64,000 nucleotides of DNA from Rhizodiscina lignyota (Eukaryota > Ascomycota > Dothideomycetes > Aulographales > Rhizodiscinaceae), in NCBI GenBank assembly GCA_010015805.1, contig ML978124.1:2232001-2296000 (forward strand). The letters are read 5' to 3'. Position numbers and translations under genes: made by a program. The notes beneath the pieces were generated by a model that did not search any database, was not told the DNA's origin, and saw only the letters and a list, made by a program, of their open reading frames with translations. Numbering within the stretch: the first letter of the stretch is position 1; each line of letters starts with the position of its first letter. Positions 21,421 through 32,631 of this stretch are shown piece after piece.

Positions 21421-23217
21421 TTAGTCTTCGTCCCAGTTGGGATTTGGTCCAGGCGGTTTCGGCCCACCCGCCTGCCTCGCGACAATGATCTGATCGACGC
21501 TCAGCACCGTCCTCGCCGCCTCAGTCGCCAGCTTGATCGCCCACTGCTTCGTGACCAGCAGATCGAGGATACCTTCCTCCACCGCATCGACAATACCGGT
21601 GCCGTCTTCGTTCTCGATGTCGACGCCGCGGCTCCATGTGACTTCCTTATCTTGGCCCTTGCGCCCCTTGGCCACCTGCTGCTGTTGTGAGTGCGCCGTG
21701 TACAGCCTGCTCAGAACCTCTGTGGCGTCTAGACCGGCTGATTCTGCGAGCGTTCGGGGGATGACTTCGAATGCCTCGCCGTACTTGCGGATGGCGTACT
21801 GTGACAGGCCGGGCGTCTTCTCACCGAATGCGCGTATGCGCTCGACGAGCTGCATTTCTGTTGCGCCTGCGCCAGGCACGAGTCGTGCGTCTTTTGTGAT
21901 GGCCTTGAAGACATTGACACCATCGTCGACGGCTCGCTCCACGTCATCGAGGTGATTCTGCGTCGCGCCTCGTAGCACCAATGTCGCTGTTCTCGTGGTA
22001 TCATTCTCTTGTCTGAATACCGTCACTCGGTCACCGCCAATCTCCAGCGTTTCAACAACGTCGACGCTGCCCATCTCGTCGGGCATCGGTGCGCCCAGAC
22101 GAGCAAGAGGCGTGGCGCCCACCACGCGACACAGCCTCCGAAGCTCGAACTTCGAAAGGATCTTGATTACGAGCATATTGGAGCGATTGAGATAATGCAG
22201 CGCCAACTCCCCAATCGTAGACCCCGCAATCACAACCCTCACGCCCGAATCATGCAGCTCCTTGATAATCTGCTCCATCTGCGCTTCCTCGCCCTTTGTG
22301 AAATCCAACATCTCCTTCGCATTGTGCAGCAGCACCGTGCCCTTTGTCTCTGTCTGCGAAATGTCGATCGGGCACGAGAACACTCCTACTTTTGCTTTCA
22401 CCGCCTTCTTGATCGTGCCGTCGGGCTCGCGCCCAAACACCATGCCCTTGACTACCTTGCTCTGGTCCAGGCTACCACCCATAATCTTCACCACGCGGAT
22501 GTTATCGACGTTGAAGTTGTTCGGGTTCTTCGGGAGGACTGCGAGGACAGCTTCGGCGACCATATCGGCGAGGATGTCTTCGTTGCCTGATTGCTTTGCC
22601 GCAACCACTGTACGAATAGCTTTCGAAAGCTCCTCGAGCGAGCGCAGGTCGGTGACCTTATCGACTTCCAGCTCTGCATGACAAAATCAGCAACATCACA
22701 ACTTAAAAAGCCGGAAATCCCCTTAACCCACCTTCCAGCGTCTTAAGCGCAAAATCCTGCGCCCTCTCATACCCCTGCACTATATCACTTGTCTTGAGCC
22801 CCATCCTCAGCAGCTCCTCAGCCTTCTTCAACAGCTCTCCTGCCAGAACAATCACCATGTTCGTGGCATCACCCATCTCCGCCTCCTGCTGGTGGCTCGC
22901 CATAACCAAGAGCTTCGCAGCGGGGTGTACGACCTCGAGCTCTCGCAGAATCGTCGCGGCGTCCGACGTGAGAATCATCTTCTGGAGATGGTTGATGACG
23001 ATCTTGTTGCGGCCATATGGGCCTAAGGATGTCTGCACGGTGTGTGCGATCGTGGTGCAGGCGTCGATGTTGCGAATAACGGCGCCATCTTCGGCGTCGT
23101 AGCTACGCGAATGATGTTAGTGGGAGTTTGGCGTTTGAAGGAGAGAGGCTGGACATACTTCTGGTAGCCTTGTTTGAAGAGACCGGCATTCGGCGCGCTT
23201 GGTATTGAGAGGGACAT
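21421..23217 (-). CDS. CCT8: T-complex chaperonin subunit theta
   Basis: Three exons, 23159-23217, 22732-23102 and 21421-22673, give 560 residues, the usual length for a CCT subunit. The theta identity follows from MSLSIPSAPNAGLFKQGYQ at the start, SLGPYGRNKIVINHLQK, DAATILRELEVVHPAAK, and a long C-terminus ending PPGPNPNWDED. It forms one position in the eight-membered ring of the cytosolic ATP-driven chaperonin that folds actin and tubulin. The nucleotide-binding loop reads GDATN (97-101) where most group II chaperonins have GDGT. The start codon is confirmed by the conserved N-terminal LxxPxAPxAGLFKQG pattern. Confidence 0.95.
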
Positions 23218-24968
23218 CTTGAAAGCGGGTGGTCGTGAGGTGGTTACATTTTCCAGAATTTTGGATGTCGTCGCGCGCACTTTTCATGAAGCTTTCGAGC
23301 GCGTCTGCCGAAGTTTAGCCGTGTGAGTCTTGAATTCTGATATCTCGCCCATTTCAGAGTATATTAGTGACGCAATCATACAGATCTCTCGAAAAGCCTA
23401 ACGATCGACAAATTCTATGTCTAAAAGCTGGCGCCAACACTCCCAACGCTTTCACATCGATCATTGAGCACTAGTTGAATCGTGCAAAATCGCTCTTCTG
23501 CTTCTTTCGGCTTACCGCTGTAGCTTACATCGAGGCAGAGCATGTCCGACTGTTTCGGGCTTGATTTCAGGCATGCAGAAAGAGTTATGTAAACATTGTA
23601 GCGCTGAAGCGAGGAGTTGGATGCTGGACAGATCATCTGTGAAGGGTCTATGTTCAGCTATTCAACGACTATTTCATTGTTTCTTCAGCCTCAATTCAAT
23701 CTTTCAAAACTCTTCTCTACCTCTTTCACCCGGTTGGTATACAGGGCCAGTGAGAGCTTTCTTGGAATGACCACTTCGGACATAGGATCAGGCTTCTAGA
23801 AAGAAGTATCTAAAAATTGTAGTGGCGAAGCGAAGAATGCGATATTAGGCAGAGCCAATGCCACAAGTCTGCGTCAGACTATTCAAGGGCTACCTCAGTG
23901 CCATGCATGGGGTATTCGACTTTGATATCACAGAGCCACCTTTGTGCCTCCCGTTGTTTGAGCATCTCCAGAGGGTATGCTTAGACCCATCTTAGACTTA
24001 GGGCCAAGCATGCAGGATGGCGCACTGTTTTCACAGATCACAGCGCGGCCAGTATTTCGATAAGTTGTTTGTTGAGATCACGTCTAATTGTATTAACAGT
24101 AGAATAAGACCGACGATTCTATCAGATAGTACGACGTTCGGCGGGGCCAGATCCTTGCCGTTCGGGAAGAAGACTGTGTCGACACGCTCAACCGGAAAGG
24201 TCGAATTTACCGAGGCAATGGCTCAGCATCATACCACGCCTTACTGCATGACGTCGATGCTCAGGTTGTCGAAGATGTAACCATATATCCACAGTCTCAA
24301 GAGATCTTTAGCGGAGAGGCTCTACAGCTCCATGATGATGCCAAGAATAGGGAGCCTTGGGCTAAAATGCAGGCAAACCCTATGTTGCGGAAATGCAATT
24401 GACGCTCTAAGTTCGATCAAAGAGGTTATTCATCACCATTTCAGCCACGTGAAAGCGCTGCTCTATGGCTTCCAACTCAAGCCTTTGCGCAAATTTAGAT
24501 ATTCTGTTTGTGTGAGCTTATGAGTTTACCCCCATGTCACGTGGTCAGTGGCGAATATACAGAAACGCCAAGACCAGATTTGTGCAGTAATGGCAGAATT
24601 ATCCAATCAAACAAGCCAAATTGCTTACAGATCACAAGTCGCACGATGTTATTTACATGCTAAATGTTATCAAACACGCTATTCAATGCCCGTTCAGCGC
24701 CGTAAACACTCTCCTCTATTGACTTCACCATATCTGTGGAGGGAATTTGAGATTTTATTGTGTGTTTGTGTGTGGGGACGCAAGCCAGTTAAGCGAGCGC
24801 CATGTGGTCACATTTAGAGTTTATTTGAAGTGCCCAAACCAGCACCGCCAACCCATATTGTCCGTTCGTGAGAAGTCCGACCACCCAATGTCGCCTGTCC
24901 GCCAAGAATGTCCCAATTGCCCGCTGCTCCCCCTTCCCCTCTAGACACCCGCTTCACGCCGAGCTTGT
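23218..24968. other. Long intergenic region with an old tandem duplication
   Basis: About 1.75 kb without a supported gene. It starts with the CCT8 promoter, continues with the duplicated block at 23573-23920, and becomes AT-richer towards 24700. No frame here has a recognisable domain. Confidence 0.5.
23573..23920. repeat. Diverged tandem duplication, units of about 120 bp
   Basis: The segment at about 23573-23690 and that at about 23785-23920 share an order of matching blocks: AGGC(A/T)T..AGAAAGA, then ATTGTAG.G.(T/C)GAAGCGA, then a CT.TG.TCAG...ATTCAA block. Identity by eye is about 60-65%. It is non-coding and of unknown origin. Confidence 0.45.
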
Positions 24969-25100
24969 TTATGCCGCTTCCTGGCGCCAGAAATAGCCGT
25001 ATATGCGCCTTTTGAGGCAGCAGACCCAGGTGATCATCACGGCCAAGAAGAACAGGCTGAGGAGGAACAATATGAGGAAGATGGCGACGTTGTCCTTCAT
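24969..25100 (-). CDS. Candidate 43-residue single-pass membrane peptide
   Basis: The frame from the ATG at 25100 to the TAA at 24969 gives 43 residues. It has a short polar start (MKDN), one strongly hydrophobic helix (about residues 6-27), then a Cys-Cys-Leu-Lys-Arg-Arg basic border and a short aromatic tail. This is the layout of a small integral membrane protein. The leader upstream is pyrimidine- and ACC-rich like fungal 5' untranslated regions, and it contains a possible GT-AG intron ending just before the ATG. The frame stays open upstream to 25406, but that part looks random. No family was recognised. It may also belong to the 3' side of the next gene upstream, which ends at 25403. 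Confidence 0.4.
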   Translation of the reverse strand: MKDNVAIFLILFLLSLFFLAVMITWVCCLKRRIYGYFWRQEAA

Positions 25101-25402
25101 CTTGATGTGGTATCTGTATATGGGATTATCCTCAAACAGGTGTTTCTGCCATCCCGAACTGATTATGGGCCTTACTGAGCTTGAAAGGGATTTGAGTGGT
25201 TGTAGAAGATGCTGAAAGCTTTGGTGGAGGTTTGTTGGTATCAGGTTGCGTTGGTGTAAGAAAGAAAGAGCCGATGGAAGGATGAGATTGTTTATATAGG
25301 CGTCTCGGGGGTGCCCCGTAACACCAGGACAATGTGTTTGATGTGAATGCTCCCGGTGAATAAGGCGGCAAGAAAGGTGCCAAGCTCCCACACCGCACTG
25401 CT

Positions 25403-28400
25403 TCATTCAATCCGCATCAATATCACCCTCAGCTTCTCTTGTAACACTGTTAATCTCTGCGGAACTGCCTCACGTAACACCCGCTCAATCTTCTCCAGCC
25501 ACATCTCGTGAAGCCCACACTCTTGTCCGGCATCCGCCAACTCTCTCAACTTCCTTCGAAACACGGAACCAGGAACGGGAACTCTCTTCGTCCGCAGCCT
25601 CCACACCATCAACACGTCGGCCGCACATATGACTTGCAGTCCTACTACAAACACTTCCGGCTTCCAGGTCCAGCCTAACGCCCCATCTTGATGCCCCTTC
25701 GCAGTGATAATAAGTGCATCAAGGCCTTCCACAACCCAAGTTGTAAAGGATGCCACAACATGCCTTGAAAGAGTCTCGGGAGACATTCGCTTGAGGACGC
25801 AAGACCACAGCGCAGCCTCCCTAACCTCATCAATATAAAGATTTTGTTTCTCTTCGACAAAGAGCGTGTTGTCCTCTTCGAATCCCTTCGCGATAACATC
25901 CCTCACTCTTCGCGGTCGGTCGAAGTCGGCAAACGATGGCTGACATAGCCTTTTGATGGCTTCAATACAAAGCTCTGTTGACCGAGGATAAGAGCGGATG
26001 AGGAAAGCAGCGAGATTCTGAGCGGCTTTCATAGGGATAAGAACTCCGCAGTTTCGAAGAAATCCTTGTCCAGTCAGGACGTCGGTAACAACAGCAGAGG
26101 CTAGATCCCTGATCTCATCGTCATCGTCATTGAGCGCATCGTATGTGACGAGGTATATCGGAAGGCATGCGAGGACAACGTTTCTGTTCAGGCAAGATTC
26201 TTGTGAGGACCAGAGGTGACGCAAACCCTTAAGTGAGCGGACAGACGCCATTCGAGCAGAGAAAGTCTGCAGGAATTGTCAGTTATAAATTCTTGCGCCT
26301 GTGGATTTACATACTCTTGGGTCGGCTAAGTTACTCTTCAGCACTTGTGCCAACGCCACCAATTCATCCGTCAAGCTATTCCAACTCCCCATGACAGACG
26401 CTTTGTCGCTGAGAGAAAGACCCCAGATGCATATCATAGCCTCTGACAGCGACGGAGAAGCTGATCCATCGAGTATAGACGTTGCCGAGATAGACACATT
26501 GGATAAGTCAACTTTGATGTGAAGAGAAAGCTCTGCCAGGGATTGGTACACGCCAGAGCGAACTTCTTCTTCCAATTGGCGTTGCGCAAGGTTGCAGATG
26601 GCCTTACCCAACAAGCATATTTGGGTGGTCCCATTGTTAGATTGTTGAAGGACATAATATTGCAGCCTCGTGATTGCGTGACAGCAAACTTGTGGGCTCG
26701 ATTTGGCCAACGAGTGAAGAACTTCGCTCACTTGTAGCTCAAGGTCCTCGTAAGGGCCTGCGTAGAGTAAACGCAAAAGGACATCCGTTGCAAGAGCTTT
26801 GCGGAACCAAACTGGTTGCTTCAGAAAACTTGGCGCGACTACCAGAGCAAGTTCATCGTTATATGTGTCAGCTGAGCCGTTCGTTTCGAGAAATTTCGTA
26901 CTATCTGCCGTCTCTGGTCAGTAAAACGATTTTGTGATATGCGTAGCACTCGGTCCATACTGCTCATTGTCATACCATGATTGATAACCGATGCGCTAGT
27001 CATGCTGAGCAGTTCAGTATATGCGGCTCGTGTGACTGGGCAAGCGTTGCGTTCGAAGAGGATGTCGAATCGTGCCAGTAGCCTTGTATGAGCTTTCTTT
27101 AGATCACCTGTACCGACATAAGCTTAGATAATGGAAAATACTACTGAGGACGCACTAAGTTCATCTATAAGCCCGTCACGACTACTCATCCTTGCGCGTA
27201 TGTAATGTTTCAACGTGAGAAGGAAGCCGTGTAGAGAGTTCTGGAGATGTGGGTGGTCTGGAACGGCGAGATCCCAGATACGTTCAAATTCGAGATCGCT
27301 TGTGAGCCGAACAAGAGTTCGTGCAGCCATATCACGGACATGCCAGTGAGAGCTTTCCGTTAGCTTCAACACTGGCTGCACGAACCGGGATCGCTGGTCC
27401 TTCAGAGGTGGAACTCTTTGGAGAAGATGCAAAGCAGGGAATACGGCTTCGAGAGCTCCAGGAGACTGCAAGGCTGAGGCTAATCCTTTGTCCCAAAGCT
27501 CAGGTTGATCATCGCCAGCGCCCAGCAAGCGCAATATGATATCCATCAAAGTCGGATAGTTTGAATACGAGAAGCGTGCAGTCTTGTTCTCAGACTCTTC
27601 CGATACATTCCCGGAATCATAGGTGCCGAGCATTCGATCAATCAATGCTCTGAATAGCATGAGTCCACAGTTCCGGATGGCCCACAAGGATGATCGTAAA
27701 CTCGAAGCGGCAAGGCCAAGACCGTCGAGAACATATCGCTCAGAAGATAGGCCTAGTTTGGAGTGAATGAAGATTGCTCTCAAGCAATTCATTGCATGAA
27801 CCTGCGGTAGAGGCACACTCCGATCCAAGCTATCGTCATTGGGTGTTGTTGCTATTTCAAACAGAGTCCGCATCGCTTCATGGAGCATAGGTCCATCTGG
27901 ATCAGCGCATATAATACCAGTCATGAGAGAGGGTAACCCGGCTGAGCGTCGGGTCAAGAATGCAGCTTTCGCTTCAATAGATTGAATTGCCCGTGCATAC
28001 CATGCGTGTATTAAATCTTGACTGCGAGGCTCCGTCGCAGTCATCGATCGAGTACAGCATGCAGCAAAAGTCTGTGCAACAGTTGAGAATGCACCCCGAT
28101 GGCGCAGGTCTGACAACTGAGTAAAACAAAGATCTCCTAATGCTGCAAATTCATCTTCGTCCAAAAAGCGTGTACTCTGAATGGCAGAGGAAGGCGTCTT
28201 GGTGATCATGATTCGTTGGAGAGCGCTCGACTCTTTCAAGGCTCGCCAACAGTAGCTCAGAACATCCTTTGTCGTCATGTCAGGGACATCATCGGAATCT
28301 TCCAGGACATAACCCTCTGGAGCGTCGTTTGATAAGACAGGACGTACAATCGTCCAGATGACAGGAAAAGAAGCATATATCCGTTGGTGTAGCGTTTTCC

Positions 28401-30600
28401 AGCGGACAACCGCGTCACTCGGGGCGGAGGAAAGACGATGGTAAAAATTAGCCTGCTCCAGCAAGTAACGCAGACTGATGAGAGTGCCATGCAATGGATA
28501 GGAACGAACTGCTTCAGGCAGCCCAGTGGTTGCAGCAGCTATTCCACGCTCGAGTTGGTCGAGGAGTTGTGTGAAAATTGTAATGTCAGTCCCAAGTGTA
28601 TTTTCTGAGTCTGTGACTAAATTACCGCCTGCGCAAGCTGCTGCAAACGAGACGGAATATGCGCGCGCAACGCCATCCGCCTGATCAGCACGTCCAGTTC
28701 GAAGCATAAGTCGCTCAGCTCTTGACAGGTACGCTCTTGTCATGGGGTTCACAAGTGCTTGAGTCGATGCGGATTCAGCAGGCCACATATGAAGAACCAC
28801 AGCAGCTGTCTGTCTGACATCATCGAATGGATCCATTAAGAGGTCTTGCAAAGATCGTAAAGTCCATGGAGTCAATATTTTGATAGCGAACGGCCATTTC
28901 AAGTCAACTTGTGCTTGCTTTGCTAAATTTTCCGTCGCAACCGCGGGATCGAGACCTGATCTCACCATCATCGCTAGAACTCTTATCGCCGTGAAGTGAT
29001 TTTGATAGGATGCGGAAGAGTGCATTTCACCAAGTAGGAACCTTGAAAGCCAGCGAACGAAGGCCTGGTGATAGTTGAGTTGGACAGTGGGACCTGATAG
29101 ATCAGAACGGACAGAAGAGCCAGACTTGTTGATGGCTTTCTGGAGGTATGCGCAAGCTCCACGCAATCGATCAAAGAGGCGCTGAACATGCCCGAGCAAT
29201 TCGCCTCGGAATTGTGCATCTGACTCGGAGATCAGAGATGGAAGAGCACTCCGCAACAGCCGAAGAGTCACGACCGTAAATGGAAGCGTTACGGCCGGAG
29301 AAGAAACGCATAGCGAAACTGCTGAAAGCCGGATAGTCGGAGATTGATCAACTATCAACGAACTGATAATTTTGACGGGAATGACGATAATTTCTTCCCG
29401 TAGAGCGATTTCAGAAATATCATCTACGAAAATCAGCGGTATGTATATCAGACATATTCATATCTAGGGAAAATTCACCTGTGTCCTTGACTATGCCTAG
29501 TTCTTTACCTGTCTGAAGAGCTGAGAAGAAAAGCTCGGTCTCAGCATCCCCCAGTCCATAGCCGCCGTGAGGTGTATCCATCGCATTGTCCGTGAGCAAC
29601 TGCGGCGCAATGCGTGCAAATGTTCTCATAGACTTCAAGAAGTTGAAGAAGTCACGAGTGCTTTCTCTGAACAACTTTGCAAACACAGTGTTTCGAAAAT
29701 TCTCCAAGCTATCTGGCTTTCGAATGACTGTGGCGACTATTGGATCAGCCCAGACTGGCGGATCGTTTAGGCCTCGTGACGGGCTGTATCCTGTACCATC
29801 CTTGGAATACTGCTTAAGGGCTTGAGAAACGAGTTGTCCTAAGGCAAGAGCAACGTCATTGTGGCTGATCCAAGTAAAAAGTTTGACAAGGAATTGGGAC
29901 AGAACTTCATCCGGTTTGGAAGAGCCTTGTCTCATGGGCTGGCGATCAAGAACCAGGGTCTCAAAGAATTGTAGTAGATGAGGGATTGAGATAATGCTCT
30001 TTGAAAGAAATTCAGTGAGACCCTGCAGAGCTGGTTTGATTTTGATATGCTCTCGGTCGACAAATATGATCCTAAGGAAAGCTCGGAGGGCCTCATCCCG
30101 CAATTCCACACTTTCGGTGCAGTGATTGAGTCGGTCTCTAAGATAGCTCGAGAGAGCTAATAATACCTGCCTCATGGATTTTGTCATAGAGACATCGGAG
30201 CGTTCAATGAAAGTGTCGAGCAATCTCTTCCACGCTTTCGTGTGTGATAGCGCTGCGTTAGTGGTGGCATCATGACTTTGTCTGGCAATGTCGAATATCG
30301 CGCAAGCAAAATTGCAAGCTGCTGCCCGATGCCTTGGTGGTAATCCAGGCTCGATTGATGTTGCCAAAAGGCTGTCAATCAGTTTTTCTAATGATCTGCT
30401 CCGCCGTCAGAATTTTCCTCTCTAGAGCTGCTTTCGAGCACTGACACATCATGGCGTCAGAGAGGCCATGGTCCTTACTTTACTGTCCAAGTCCCTGGTG
30501 ACCTCTGGCTTGGAGGTACAATTTGATGGACCGCTTTGAGCCATTCTCTCAGATTGTCTTCTGGAATGGGTGGCTCTGCTAAGAGCGTTTCTATGTCCAT
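25403..30600 (-). CDS. TRM732: THADA/TRM732 family protein (DUF2428), tRNA 2'-O-methylation partner
   Basis: Six exons, 30479-30600, 29479-30395, 27156-29423, 26976-27107, 26315-26904 and 25403-26266, give 1630 residues, in the size range of this family. The protein is a run of helical repeats. The block RSSLWAIRNCGLMLFRALI at about residue 920, and VLKLTESSHWHVRDMAART later, are the conserved DUF2428 core. In yeast Trm732 joins the methyltransferase Trm7 to 2'-O-methylate position 32 of the tRNA anticodon loop; the human homologue is THADA. All five introns are 48-83 bp with proper GT-AG ends, and every junction keeps frame. The start at 30600 is the only ATG in frame near the first exon. 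The name rests on family resemblance. Confidence 0.85.
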
Positions 30601-31752
30601 GGCGATTGGTAATGTTGGAGAGCCCGTACTGCTTGGGGTCCTCATTCATGGCCAGGGTCCTCGAACCCCGTGAAGAGTTGCTGAATGGTCATCTCACTCT
30701 TCACATTAGATGGATGTGGGATTGTAGCGTTCGGCTGTGTAAACCTTATCCTATACCCGATATGCAGCTAACCATATTCGGACGTGGCTGAAACTTGCAG
30801 AGACGATCGCGTATGCAGCTTAGTAACATCGAAAAAGGGGCCCGATATTTTAACCTCATCCCATCTCTTACCCAAGCGACCAGCTTTTTGAATCGAATTG
30901 AGTGACATTTTGTCCTTGCTACATGCTATATGATCTGTTTTACATCGTACCATAAAGTACGGCGCGACAACTCTGAGTCTCCAGTGCCCCCATGAGCGTT
31001 GGCTCATGGCCCTTTCCCAAACCGGCGATGCAAAGCCTGACATGTCCTCAGGAGACTGGTATTTGACAAATTTTCCTCCAAAGATCATATCACAACGAAA
31101 ATATCGAGCCAAAAAGAACCTTTGCAAGTTTGTTAAGTCTTCGTGGTTGGTATGTGTGATTCTGATTGAATCATTGAATGCGCTCCACAAATTTCTTAGC
31201 ACCCCAACGGGGCATTTTAATATTCCAATTCTTCAATACAATATGACACCTTTCTGTATTGCTTCTCTTCCTCTTGCCTAGTATAACCGAATGCCTTTGT
31301 ACTTCTTCAACAAACGCCTGAGGGTTTTGCATTGTTCGAAATGGCGGTCTCACTTGTAGCGGCCGATTCGCGAACCGTGATTTCTGCAGGAGGGTCAGCC
31401 CTGAGACAATTTTTGACGTTAGATGAAGGTAAATTCCTTGCTACGGCTTGGTCTCCAATCCTCTGTTGATGAATTATATCAGAAATGTAAAGGTTGGCGT
31501 CATGCACAACCCGAATGTTGCTGTGGGTTGTGGAAATGTGCAGGCCGCTGGCAGCTGCGGGGATCGGAAGTGCTGGGCGCTGGCAGTTGCGAGCTTGGAA
31601 TTGCAGCGTACTAACCGGATCTGGAGCTTGCTTTCTCTATTAGGTGCCTCAGTATTTTCTGGCTCAACTGCCCGCCGCCTCCGCTTCTCCTTGTGTCAAC
31701 TCTTCCTGCTCCTGCCCGATCATATCCACAAAGATCACAGAATCAATTCACA
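30601..31752. other. Intergenic region with a coding-like remnant
   Basis: This region lies between the divergent THADA-like gene and the basic disordered protein gene. It includes the doubtful minus-strand remnant at 30768-31353. The part from 31640 onward is the leader of the next gene. Confidence 0.45.
30768..31353 (-). pseudogene. Coding-like stretch in two overlapping frames, unrecognised
   Basis: On the minus strand a basic frame (QNPQAFVEEVQRHSV, then LGKRKRSNTERC, then LKNWNIKMPRWG) ends near 31171. A second frame overlaps it by about 30 bases and continues (LRNLWSAFNDSIRI, then YFRCDMIFGGKFVKYQSPED, then WGHWRLRVVAPYFM) to 30768. Composition and hydrophobic patterning look more protein-like than the usual random frames here, and the join lies at a single place. 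This suggests a host gene broken by one frame change, or two chance frames. No domain was recognised. Confidence 0.3.
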
Positions 31753-32631
31753 ATGGCCGGCGAGTTCATTTCATTCGAAGAATTCAATGCTCTCTTCGAA
31801 CAGAACCCGGATTTTGGCGTCGGCCTTCCCATGGACGATGTCTTCGATATTAACCTGCACAACCAGTTCTTTGGCGAGATCCTGCCGCCATATAGTGTCC
31901 CTCTAGGACAAGGGCATCATCCATCAACATTCACACCTCCACTGGATTCATCTTCGTTTACACCACATCCTCACCCGCAACAGCATCAAGTTGCGCCACG
32001 ATCACACGCACACCTCCTCCAATATCCCTCCGCGATGTATGCGCAGCTACAGCAGCAACGTCGCCATCTACCCTCGTCGAATCACCATCAACAATACGCG
32101 CCAATGCGTCGATATGGTGATCCCAGTCAAATTGTACAAGCGGCAGAGCGTCAACTGGCTGAGCTGACACAACCAGCTTGGCCACAGCATCATACAGCGG
32201 GTCATCCTCCTCCTCCTGCGCAAGCGCCGGTTCAGTTACCAACGCCGCCGCGAGAGCCTGTGTGGTTCTATGTGCAACCAGCAGCGACGAACCCAACGGT
32301 CGCTCAGCACCCCGCGCGCGCTGCAGGTCCAACGGCGGTCACGAAGCGGAAGCGCGCTCAGGCACCCACCCGCATACCCAACCGAAAACCAGCTAAGAAG
32401 CAAAAGCTCGCTGGTCCATCAACGCAAAGCCCGAGTCAGAACCCACCTGCGAACCCACCTGCGCCTCCGGCACAGCCGCAAATTCCAAGGCAAGACTCTG
32501 GCGGGGGCGAGCTCACTGCAAGGCAAATACTAGATGAAAGTCAGAAAGAGCTTGAGGGGGTGTATGGGGAAGACTGGCGACAGGGCTACCTGGACATGGC
32601 TCGTCTGGTACAGTATATAGAGAGACATTGA
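31753..32631 (+). CDS. Pro/Gln/His-rich nuclear-type protein, unknown function
   Basis: A single exon encodes 292 residues. The start (MAGEFISFEEFNALFEQNP) is acidic-amphipathic, resembling a short activation or interaction helix. The middle is low complexity with Gln, His and Pro. A bipartite basic cluster (TKRKRAQAPTRIPNRKPAKK) suggests nuclear import. The end (ARQILDESQKELEGVYGED, then YLDMARLVQYIERH) is a predicted helical hairpin and the only part that looks conserved. The ATG at 31753 follows a CACA-ATGG context. No domain family was recognised, so a regulatory role is only a guess. Confidence 0.7.
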   Translation: MAGEFISFEEFNALFEQNPDFGVGLPMDDVFDINLHNQFFGEILPPYSVPLGQGHHPSTFTPPLDSSSFTPHPHPQQHQVAPRSHAHLLQYPSAMYAQLQQQRRHLPSSNHHQQYAPMRRYGDPSQIVQAAERQLAELTQPAWPQHHTAGHPPPPAQAPVQLPTPPREPVWFYVQPAATNPTVAQHPARAAGPTAVTKRKRAQAPTRIPNRKPAKKQKLAGPSTQSPSQNPPANPPAPPAQPQIPRQDSGGGELTARQILDESQKELEGVYGEDWRQGYLDMARLVQYIERH

